From: CALLMJ01 sp964493765
GTDB lineage: Bacteria; Bacteroidota; Bacteroidia; J057; CALLMJ01
NCBI GenBank assembly: GCA_964493765.1
Contig: CAZBPK010000107.1
Location: 1 to 17,303 of the forward strand
DNA: 17,303 nt
Direction: 5' to 3'
The notes beneath the pieces are model-generated. The model made no database searches. It was not told the DNA's origin and saw nothing but the letters and a program-made list of their open reading frames with translations. Position numbers and translations under genes: made by a program. Shown one piece after another: positions 6,465 to 13,541 of this stretch (positions are counted from its first letter, which is position 1; each line of letters starts with the position of its first letter).

Positions 6465-8213
6465 TTATTGAAATAAATTTTTTAATGTATTTTCTAATTC
6501 ATTAGTTGTAAATTTTTGAAATTCAATATTTTGATTTACACTTATTTCAGTATTACTTTCAGTAACTTCTAACATTGCCATATAATTCTGACTCTCAACT
6601 CTATCTAAAATCAAAATATTACCTTTTTGAAAATTATTAGGAATATATAATTTATTATCTTTATCCACGGCTAATTTTGATATTGATTTGGATTTTCCAT
6701 TAATAAAATATATTGAGCATTTTTCTAAATTTAAACCATTCAAATTATTCCATTGCAGTGAAGAAAATGTATCTAAATTTTTTTGAAATTTCATACTAGA
6801 AAAGGTACCTAATTTGGAAACTTTATAAATCTTGTTTGCAAATAACTTATCAGTAGGATTATTTCTAAACCATTCTTGATAACCTTTTCTTACCAAATAA
6901 TATTGAGCCATTCTTTCTGCTTCGGCTCTTGAATTACCCATTTGTTCAAATTGATCGGATAATGAATTTTCTGGTGTATAAAAAACATTTGCAAAATTTA
7001 CTACTTGCCCTAATTTTTCTTGATAAAACTTTTCAAATTTCTGTATGATGTTTTTATCAGCTTTGATATCTCTTAAATATAAAAGAACATTTTCATCTGC
7101 TTTGTATAATGGCTCTTTAATAGAATTCAAATAGATTCCAGTGATTGCTTTTTTATATGAATGAGCATGAATGGAATAATACTCGTATCTTTTTGCAAAT
7201 GCTTTAGTGGCAATAATAGATTTATCGTAAGTGTTACCAAATACATTATGTAAATTGAGAATTTCTAATGGTAATGGTATTAAGTTTTTATCTTGTTCTG
7301 CAACTTGTTGCCATTCATTACTTATATTTTGATTAAACAAATAATAGTTATTATCTTCATTATCAGATTTTAAACAAATAAAGTATTTTTTTGAAGGATT
7401 TACTGTTAGTTCTTCACCGTTTTTGAAAACTTTTACTGATACCATACCTTCGGTTTCAAAAATTTCATGTGTATTTTGTGTATAAAATCCAGAAAGTAAA
7501 ATTTCTGATTTTGTGTTATACTCTTGTAGTTGAATTAAAATATTTTCATTTTCTATCATTCCTTTATTATTTAGGAAAATATTAGGTGGGAATATAAGCA
7601 TTGTTCCTTTTTTTCCTATAATATAGTTTTCTTTTTGATTACTAATTAAAAATTCCTGTTTTTCCACTAAATTTTCAGCATATATTTCTTTTATTGCATT
7701 ATTATTAACCAATTGAAGTTCTGTAATATTTTTTTTTGTTAAAGTAGTTTCTATTTTATTAGACTTAATATTTTGTTTTTCAGTAAAATGTTTGTTTTGT
7801 AATAATACGGAAACTTTTAAGGCATCTTCAACCTTTTCCAATGTTTCATATTCCATTCTAAATGGTGTTTCCTTTTTTGCTATCAATGAATGATTTATGT
7901 TTTGATTTTGAGCTCTAATTTGTTTTTGAGCATTAATCGCTGATTTAGTTTCTTTTAAATCATTTTGATTATTGGGTAATTCTTCAAATTTTTGTTGAAT
8001 TCTTTTTTTGGCTTCAATTATTTTTTCATTTTCTAAGTCAATATTATTATCTGACCTTAAATTTTCTTCCTGATTAACCAATTTTGTTGGAGTATTAATT
8101 GACTCATAATGACTTAGATTAGAACTCTCAACTTTTGATTGTGAATACTTATATGAAATGTAAGTGGTTAAACTACCAGCTAAAAGCATTAGTGTTAGCG
8201 CGTATTTTTTCAT
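6465..8213 (-). CDS. Membrane-anchored 582-aa protein of unknown function with a GT-PP-GM beta domain
   Basis: I do not recognise a named family. Residues 4-20 form a membrane anchor or uncleaved signal. Residues about 55-110 are Lys/Glu/Gln/Asn-rich and probably coiled coil or disordered. Residues about 196-285 match a pattern I associate with Bacteroidota surface proteins (ZU5-like, inference): IIGKKGTMLIFPPNIF, an ILIQLQEY strand, then ETEGMVSVKVFKNGEEL. The remainder (290-582) is mixed alpha/beta with no clear motif. The first 180 residues are strongly hydrophilic, as expected for a periplasmic linker. A TAATTTTG -7 box lies 19 bases upstream. The gene precedes the Rieske lipoprotein gene in an apparent two-gene operon, so the two products may act together in the envelope. 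Confidence 0.75.
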   Translation of the reverse strand: MKKYALTLMLLAGSLTTYISYKYSQSKVESSNLSHYESINTPTKLVNQEENLRSDNNIDLENEKIIEAKKRIQQKFEELPNNQNDLKETKSAINAQKQIRAQNQNINHSLIAKKETPFRMEYETLEKVEDALKVSVLLQNKHFTEKQNIKSNKIETTLTKKNITELQLVNNNAIKEIYAENLVEKQEFLISNQKENYIIGKKGTMLIFPPNIFLNNKGMIENENILIQLQEYNTKSEILLSGFYTQNTHEIFETEGMVSVKVFKNGEELTVNPSKKYFICLKSDNEDNNYYLFNQNISNEWQQVAEQDKNLIPLPLEILNLHNVFGNTYDKSIIATKAFAKRYEYYSIHAHSYKKAITGIYLNSIKEPLYKADENVLLYLRDIKADKNIIQKFEKFYQEKLGQVVNFANVFYTPENSLSDQFEQMGNSRAEAERMAQYYLVRKGYQEWFRNNPTDKLFANKIYKVSKLGTFSSMKFQKNLDTFSSLQWNNLNGLNLEKCSIYFINGKSKSISKLAVDKDNKLYIPNNFQKGNILILDRVESQNYMAMLEVTESNTEISVNQNIEFQKFTTNELENTLKNLFQ

Positions 8214-8232
8214 TCTACCCTATTTTTAACTA

Positions 8233-8240
8233 CAAAATTA
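8233..8240 (-). promoter_or_regulatory. Putative -7 promoter box for the 582-aa/Rieske operon
   Basis: Minus-strand TAATTTTG matches TAnnTTTG, 19 bases before the ATG at 8213. No well-spaced upstream TTG was found. Confidence 0.45.
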
Positions 8241-8323
8241 GATTTTGCCAATTTTTAATAATTCTCTGATTGTGAACATTTTTAATTTTTCTTTTTAAGG
8301 CTTTGTGAATTTTATAACTAAAT

Positions 8324-8361
8324 ACTTGAAAATCAAATTTCAGATTTTATCTATTTCAAGT
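8324..8361. repeat. Inverted repeat in the divergent 582-aa/cutA spacer
   Basis: ACTTGAAA (8324-8331) and TTTCAAGT (8354-8361) are perfect complements, with further inner pairing AATC/GATT. It lies between two divergent genes, upstream of both promoters, so it may be an operator or merely a chance hairpin in AT-rich DNA. Confidence 0.4.
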
Positions 8362-8412
8362 GAATTAAAAGTATTTTATTTTTTTTCACAATATTTTTTG
8401 GGTAAAATTTGA

Positions 8413-8445
8413 TTGTGGATATGAATGAATTCTTGTTTAAATTTG
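8413..8445 (+). promoter_or_regulatory. Promoter of cutA, almost abutting the start codon
   Basis: TTG at 8413-8415, a 22-base spacer and TAAATTTG at 8438-8445 match the Bacteroidota promoter. Only four bases separate the box from the ATG at 8450, so transcription should start at or within a base or two of the start codon. Confidence 0.55.
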
Positions 8446-8449
8446 TGTT

Positions 8450-8770
8450 ATGGAAAATAAATTGAGTGTTTTTTACGTTACTTTCCCTAGCTATTCTTCT
8501 GCAGTTGATATGGCTAATTCATTAATAAATAATAAACTAGCTGGCTGTTGTAATGTTATTCAGAATGTTCAATCAATTTTTAGGTGGAATGAAAAGCTAG
8601 AAAATACTCAAGAGTTTGTCTTGATTATTAAAACCATTGAAGAAAAAACTAATGAATTAGTGAAATTTATTGAGACCCATCATAGTTATGAGGTTCCTTG
8701 TATTTTAAATTTAAATGAAGGAAAAATTAATCAATCCTATTATGAATGGATAAAGAGCCAAGTTGAATGA
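8450..8770 (+). CDS. cutA: CutA1 divalent-cation tolerance protein
   Basis: A 106-residue protein with the full CutA1 layout: an FYVTFPSYSSAVDMANSLI start, LAGCCNVIQNVQSIFRWNEKL in the middle (residues 31-51), EFVLIIKT, and the HHSYEVPCIL signature near residues 77-86. The family forms very stable trimers with a ferredoxin-like fold related to PII signalling proteins. It was named for copper tolerance, though its biochemical role is still unclear. Length is normal, there is no signal peptide, and it is expected in the cytosol. It stands alone behind its own promoter with almost no leader, and GC-rich repeat copy B begins 34 bases after its stop. Confidence 0.93.
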   Translation: MENKLSVFYVTFPSYSSAVDMANSLINNKLAGCCNVIQNVQSIFRWNEKLENTQEFVLIIKTIEEKTNELVKFIETHHSYEVPCILNLNEGKINQSYYEWIKSQVE

Positions 8771-8804
8771 GAAAGAAAAAAGTAAGAAAATTTTATTTTA
8801 TAGT

Positions 8805-8940
8805 TAAGCGTGAGGGATGTGGAGGGCACGAAGTGGCACTGCCTTTGGTTGCGAAATATGAGCATACCAAAGGATTGCTGGAACGAAGTGAAACCCAAAA
8901 CAGCCCGACCCGAATGCGTAGCATGAGGGGCACGCCCTTA
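8805..8940 (+). repeat. GC-rich dispersed multi-hairpin element, copy B
   Basis: The most diverged of three copies. It shares TAAGCGTGAGGGATG, GGCACTGCCTTT, AAAGGATTGCTG, AACGAAGTGAAACCC and CAGCCCGACCC with copy C. Its hairpins differ in sequence but still pair. The first is CCTTTGGT/ACCAAAGG (8842-8849 with 8866-8873). The last is CCC-GA-ATGC/GCAT-GA-GGG around GTA (8909-8929). An extra CACGAAGTG mini-hairpin is at 8827-8835. The ends GCGTG (8808-8812) and CACGC (8931-8935) are complementary. It ends 17 bases before the ATG of the large outer-membrane-type gene, so it may be part of that gene's leader or promoter region. Confidence 0.85.
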
Positions 8941-8957
8941 TAATTTTTGGCTTTAAA

Positions 8958-11900
8958 ATGTTTTTGAGAGTTCTCTTGTTTATTCTTTTTGGCTTTCAAT
9001 TTTTGAGTATTTGTGCTCAAGTAATTTCTAAAAAAGATACTATAACCATCTATAATCCAGTTATTTTACTTAATAAAAACATTATACCTGAAAGTATACA
9101 AATTAATCATAAACCTGATAGCATTGATTATTTTCTAGGTAAAGTTTATTTCTCTCAAATTTTTGATACATTATTCATTGATTATCAATATTTTGATATA
9201 AACATCAAAAATGATTTAGGTTATAAAATTCCCCATAAAAAGAATTTAGATAGCCTTAATAAAAACAATCCTTACCTTGAGGATATGTATTACAGGGATA
9301 CGTTTATTGTGGAAAATTTGCCTTATGACCCTTTTGTACAAAGTAAATTGGATAAATCTGGCGTTCTGGCAAGAGGAATTACAGTGGGTACTAATCGTGA
9401 TTTGTCTGTAAATTCAACATTTCGTTTGCAACTAAAAGGAGATTTAGGAGATGATATTTCAATTGTTGCAGGAATAACTGATGAAAATATTCCCATACAA
9501 CCATCAGGTACTACAGAGCAACTTACTGATTTTGATAAAGTTTTTATTCAACTTAAACATAAAAATAAATATTTAACTTTAGGAGACATTGAATTACAGA
9601 AAAAAGATTCTCGTTTTGCAAATTACTATAGAAATAGTTTGGGCTTTCAAGGAGATTTTAAAGGAAAAAAAACTCAAAGTTCGGTATTTTTTTCAGCTGC
9701 AAAAGGGAAGTTTAATTCTATGAGTTTTCAAGGTGAAGAAGCTAAACAGGGTCCATATCGTTTAACTGGAAAGAATAATGAAAGATTTGTAATTGTATTG
9801 GCTGGTTCTGAAAAAGTTTTTGTTAATGGAAAATTAATGACTCGTGGTAAAGAATATGTTATTGAATATAATTCTGGTGAATTAACTTTTACTTCTAAAT
9901 TTCCCATAAATTCATCTCATCGAATTGTTGTAGATTTTGAGTATGCAGATAGAAATTATGGGCGTTCATTATCGGGTTTTAATGTTCATTATCAGATCAA
10001 TAATTATGTAAAATTTAAGTTTTCACAAGTTCGGGAGGCAGATAATCCAAATGTAACAACAGATTTTGTATTAAGTGATAAAGAAAGAAGAGCTTTGCAA
10101 AATGCTGGTGATAATCCTGATTCTGCTTACATATTTGGAGGTGATTCGGTGGGTTGGGTTTCCAATAAAATTCGTTATGCAAAAAAAGATACAACTATTA
10201 ACGGTACATATTTTCCTGAATTTTTCTTTTATTCAGTGGATTCTACTATTGCATATTTTCAAGTAACTTTTGCTTATGTTGGAGAAAATAAGGGTTTATA
10301 TGTGCAAGAACAGGCTTTAATTAATGGAAATATTTTTAAATTTATCGGTATTGATGAAAATGGTAAACCAAAAGGTAGTTATATGCCTGTAAAAGTAATA
10401 CCTGTTCCTAAGTCAAATACAGTCAATGATTTAATCATTGAATATGAAGTAAATTCTAAGTTTAAAATTACTACAGAAACAGCTGTTTCAAATTATGATA
10501 AAAACCGATTATCTAATAAAGATGAAAAAGATAATCGAGATGTTGCTATGAACATAAGTTTTTATTTAAAAGATATTCAAATAGGTAATACAAAAATTCA
10601 AAATCAAATGATTACTCGTTATCTTGGAAATCGATACCAAAATATTGACCGTATAAATCCAGTAGAATATGGACGAGAATGGAATTTTAATGAAAACCAA
10701 CAACCTCAGGTAGAAAGAGTTGCAGAAAATATTTTTTCACTATTAAATTCTAAATTTTCATTTCGTTATACTATGGGTGGTAGATTTGTTAATCAGTTTT
10801 ATGGAGTTAAAAATCAGTTGAATTTACAAAGTGATAGTCTTTGGTTATTAGGAAGTTATCAATTATTTCATGCTTATTCAAAAGAACCTAGTGGATTTTC
10901 AACTTGGACCCGCCAAAATGGAAATATTTACAAAAATATACAAAAAATACGTTTAGGTACTGAAATTTGGATTGAAGATAAAAAAGTAAAAAGTGACACT
11001 TCTGAGTTTCGTAAAGGTTTTGGGTCTTTTGCATTTCAAGATTTAAAACCATATATCCAATTCAATTCCGATAAATTACAAACCGAGTTTACATATAACT
11101 ACAGAAAAGAACAAGAATTTTTCAAAAATCAATTTTTAAACAAAAGCTTAGCCAATACATTTGCAAATAAATTTCAGTGGAATCCTAATTCCTCATTAAG
11201 TTTACAAAACACATTTAACTATAGAAAATTTAAAGTTTTAGATTCGTTATTTTATGAGCAAAATATTCAAAATCAGGTAACTATTACAAATAATTTCCAG
11301 ACTTCTTATTCAAGTACAAAAAGGTATATTCAAAGCCAGTTTTTCTATGAAATATTAACAGAAAAGGTTGCACGTCGGCAAATGGTATTTATTGAAGTAA
11401 ATCCAGGGCTTGGTGAATATGAATGGTTTGATGTCAATCAAAATGGAATTCAAGAACTTAATGAATTTCAATTATCTACTAATCCAATTACAGCAAATTA
11501 TATGCGTTTTTTCTTACCTACCCTTCAACTTTTTCCCGTTATCTCTAATCATTTACAATTCCAAAATCGTGTAGATTTTAATCAATTCTTTGATAAAAAA
11601 TCAATAGGATTTAAAAGTTTTTTAAGGCAGATAAATTTGTATACAAACATAAGACGAGAACAAAAGCATGCACCAGATAATAACAAAATTCAAGAATTTT
11701 TCTTTAAAAAGCTAAATTCGCAAGATAGTTCTTTGGTTTCTTCCTTATTTTTATTCAAACAAGACATTGTTTTTTGGAGAAATAATAAGAAAGGAGATTT
11801 ATTATTTTCATATCAAACCAACCAAAATCGTCAATTTCTCAATTCAGGAACAGACTTTACCTCTAATGAACAATGGATTAGCAAACAAAGGTGGAATTTT

Positions 11901-12398
11901 TATAAAAAATTAAGCATAGAAAATACTTTACAAAATAGCCATAAAAAACTTGAAAGTCAATTTTTTGAAGATAGAAATTTTCAAATTTATTCATGGAATT
12001 TACAACCCATGTTAGTAATACCCTTAAAAGCAACTTTTAGGTCTTCGTTTGGATTAGATTACAAAAACAAAAATCAAATTCATTTATTAGATTCAAAATA
12101 CAATGCAAAAACTCAAATTTTCAAAATTATTACGGATAATAAAATCAATATTTATGGAAAAAATACTTTGAATTACAGGGCTGAATATTGGAATATCCGA
12201 TTAAATGGTAACCCTACTCCAACTGCGCGTTTTGAACTATTAGAAAGTTTACAACCAGGTAATAATTTGACAATGAATATGTTTTTATCTTGGTTTTTAA
12301 GTAAAACTTTAGAGCTAAATGTGGTATATGATGGTCGTTGGAATAAGTTTACCCCTCCCATTCATTCGGGGCGTGTTCAATTAAGGGCAATTTTATAA
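8958..12398 (+). CDS. Large outer-membrane-type beta protein (1146 aa)
   Basis: Residues 1-20 are a signal peptide ending SICA-Q. The mature protein is almost all alternating beta-strand sequence rich in Asn, Gln, Tyr and Phe. Distinctive segments are LARGITVGTNRDLSV, a GPYRLTGKNNERFVIVLAGS stretch followed by VFVNGKLMTRGKEYVIEYNSGELTF, and FEYADRNYGRSLSG. I know these from large Bacteroidota surface proteins of unassigned function that resemble parts of the gliding/secretion protein SprA. At residue 825 an EF-hand-like loop DVNQNGIQELNE has correctly placed Ca2+ ligands. The C-terminal 500 residues look like a transmembrane barrel. No lipobox is present. The start at 8958 gives a clean signal peptide; repeat copy B lies immediately upstream. 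Function unknown. Confidence 0.82.
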   Translation: MFLRVLLFILFGFQFLSICAQVISKKDTITIYNPVILLNKNIIPESIQINHKPDSIDYFLGKVYFSQIFDTLFIDYQYFDINIKNDLGYKIPHKKNLDSLNKNNPYLEDMYYRDTFIVENLPYDPFVQSKLDKSGVLARGITVGTNRDLSVNSTFRLQLKGDLGDDISIVAGITDENIPIQPSGTTEQLTDFDKVFIQLKHKNKYLTLGDIELQKKDSRFANYYRNSLGFQGDFKGKKTQSSVFFSAAKGKFNSMSFQGEEAKQGPYRLTGKNNERFVIVLAGSEKVFVNGKLMTRGKEYVIEYNSGELTFTSKFPINSSHRIVVDFEYADRNYGRSLSGFNVHYQINNYVKFKFSQVREADNPNVTTDFVLSDKERRALQNAGDNPDSAYIFGGDSVGWVSNKIRYAKKDTTINGTYFPEFFFYSVDSTIAYFQVTFAYVGENKGLYVQEQALINGNIFKFIGIDENGKPKGSYMPVKVIPVPKSNTVNDLIIEYEVNSKFKITTETAVSNYDKNRLSNKDEKDNRDVAMNISFYLKDIQIGNTKIQNQMITRYLGNRYQNIDRINPVEYGREWNFNENQQPQVERVAENIFSLLNSKFSFRYTMGGRFVNQFYGVKNQLNLQSDSLWLLGSYQLFHAYSKEPSGFSTWTRQNGNIYKNIQKIRLGTEIWIEDKKVKSDTSEFRKGFGSFAFQDLKPYIQFNSDKLQTEFTYNYRKEQEFFKNQFLNKSLANTFANKFQWNPNSSLSLQNTFNYRKFKVLDSLFYEQNIQNQVTITNNFQTSYSSTKRYIQSQFFYEILTEKVARRQMVFIEVNPGLGEYEWFDVNQNGIQELNEFQLSTNPITANYMRFFLPTLQLFPVISNHLQFQNRVDFNQFFDKKSIGFKSFLRQINLYTNIRREQKHAPDNNKIQEFFFKKLNSQDSSLVSSLFLFKQDIVFWRNNKKGDLLFSYQTNQNRQFLNSGTDFTSNEQWISKQRWNFYKKLSIENTLQNSHKKLESQFFEDRNFQIYSWNLQPMLVIPLKATFRSSFGLDYKNKNQIHLLDSKYNAKTQIFKIITDNKINIYGKNTLNYRAEYWNIRLNGNPTPTARFELLESLQPGNNLTMNMFLSWFLSKTLELNVVYDGRWNKFTPPIHSGRVQLRAIL

Positions 12399-12405
12399 AT
12401 TCTAA

Positions 12406-13275
12406 TCAATCTAAATATCCAAATTTACCTTCTTGATATTCTTGAAGGGTTTGGTAGATTTCTGCTTGTGAATTCATGACAAAAGGTCCATAAGCTGCAA
12501 TGGGTTCATTTAGTGGTTTCCCGCTCATCACCAAAACAATGGATTTTTCAAGTGCAGTAATTCTGATTTTACTTCCTTTGTTATCCAATAATGCAAATGA
12601 ATCCTTTTTTATCATTGCATTCTGAATTTCAATTTGTCCATTAATAACAATTAAACAAGTAGTAAAATTTTCATCTATTTCAAAGTCTATAGCTATTGGG
12701 TTTTCAAGAAAAAGATTAAAAATATGAATAGGTGAATAGGTATTTGCAATACCATTGATTTTTTTAAAGTTACCTGCGATTACTTCCACAAAACTTTTAT
12801 GGTCTTGTAAAAAATATTTAGGAATAATTTGATTTTTAATAGATTGATAACTAGGAATTGATAATTTATACTTTTGAGGTAAATTGACCCAAAGTTGAAC
12901 CAATTGTAAAGTACCCCCATTTTTTGAAAAATTCATTTCGTGTAATTCTTTATGTAAAATACCAGCGCCCGCAGTCATCCATTGCACATCACCAGCATGT
13001 ATGACACCCCCTCCACCAGAACTATCTCTATGTTCTAACGCACCCTGATAAACAATCGTAACGGTTTCAAAACCTTTGTGAGGATGCACACCAACTCCAC
13101 GTGGCTTTTTATTATTCGGTAAATATTGATATTCAGGGTGATAGTCTAACATAATAAAAGGATCCATTCTGTGCATGGTTAATTCGGGGGTTGGGATATA
13201 ATGCAAAACTCTGAAACCATCACCTACCCATTGTGGTTGAGGAGGTGAAAATATTTTTAACAATTTTTTTTCCAT
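12406..13275 (-). CDS. Pirin family cupin protein
   Basis: A 289-residue bicupin of the pirin family. The metal site is complete: HPHKGFETVT supplies His64 and His66, and ILHKE supplies His108 and Glu110, the ligands equivalent to those of human pirin and the E. coli quercetin 2,3-dioxygenase YhhW. The Gly-rich SSGGGGVIHAGDVQWMTAGAGI stretch and the C-terminal SGKPLNEPIAAYGPFVMN are also diagnostic. It has no signal peptide and should be cytosolic. Some pirins cleave quercetin and others act as regulators, and the sequence does not decide which. It converges with the outer-membrane gene with a 7-base gap and is separated from its upstream neighbour by repeat copy C. Confidence 0.94.
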   Translation of the reverse strand: MEKKLLKIFSPPQPQWVGDGFRVLHYIPTPELTMHRMDPFIMLDYHPEYQYLPNNKKPRGVGVHPHKGFETVTIVYQGALEHRDSSGGGGVIHAGDVQWMTAGAGILHKELHEMNFSKNGGTLQLVQLWVNLPQKYKLSIPSYQSIKNQIIPKYFLQDHKSFVEVIAGNFKKINGIANTYSPIHIFNLFLENPIAIDFEIDENFTTCLIVINGQIEIQNAMIKKDSFALLDNKGSKIRITALEKSIVLVMSGKPLNEPIAAYGPFVMNSQAEIYQTLQEYQEGKFGYLD

Positions 13276-13335
13276 GTTTTAACAACGATTATTCTCCAAA
13301 AAAAGTTTAAAAAATGAATTTTTTGAGTGTTAAAA

Positions 13336-13353
13336 AGCTAAATAGCTTTAGCT
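13336..13353. repeat. Short inverted repeat next to repeat copy C
   Basis: AGCTAAA and TTTAGCT are perfect complements around TAGC. It lies upstream of pirin (minus) and seven bases from the left end of repeat copy C. Operator or chance hairpin; not distinguishable here. Confidence 0.35.
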
Positions 13354-13359
13354 AAATTG

Positions 13360-13478
13360 TAAGCGTGAGGGATGCGAAGGGCTTGGCACTGCCTTTGAGC
13401 GAAGCGAAAAGGATTGCTGAAACGAAGTGAAACCCGTAGCAGCCCGACCCTGAGCGTTAGTGAAGGGACACGCCCAAA
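13360..13478 (+). repeat. GC-rich dispersed multi-hairpin element, copy C
   Basis: The shortest copy, about 56% GC by direct count. The outer pair is GCGTG (13363-13367) with CACGC (13469-13473). Hairpin 1 (13392-13412) is CCTTT-GA-GC, loop GAA, GC-GA-AAAGG and contains GCGAAGC. Hairpin 2 is GCTG (13416-13419) with CAGC (13440-13443), enclosing ACGAAGT. Hairpin 3 (13448-13467) is CCCT-GA-GC, loop GTTA, GT-GA-AGGG. It lies between two minus-strand genes, upstream of pirin and downstream of the terminator of the 192-residue gene. Confidence 0.87.
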
Positions 13479-13479
13479 T

Positions 13480-13513
13480 AAAAAATAGCGAAATTTTTAA
13501 AAAAAATTCGCTA
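13480..13513 (-). terminator. Intrinsic terminator of the TerB-like gene
   Basis: On the minus strand TAGCGAA (13513-13507) pairs with TTCGCTA (13492-13486), with further A/T pairing inside, and is followed by TTTTTTA. It starts 28 bases after the stop of the gene ending at 13542, which suits a rho-independent terminator. Confidence 0.65.
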
Positions 13514-13541
13514 CTTTAGTTTTAGTATAAAATATTGATTA

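Noticed and set aside
8793..9020. 75-codon minus-strand open frame across repeat copy B
   Set aside because: It spans the repeat and the opposite strand of the outer-membrane gene's signal peptide; a shadow of both.
10075..10266. Second plus-strand frame inside the 1146-residue gene
   Set aside because: Shadow frame within a long beta-protein gene; hydrophobic only because of AT-rich composition.
12173..12361. Minus-strand frame near the 3' end of the 1146-residue gene
   Set aside because: Contained in the main gene and lacks promoter or family resemblance.
2811..13478. CRISPR or integron attC array as explanation of the GC-rich repeats
   Set aside because: Copies are thousands of bases apart with ordinary genes between, no regular spacers, no cas genes and no integrase; individual copies do not show attC R-box sequences.
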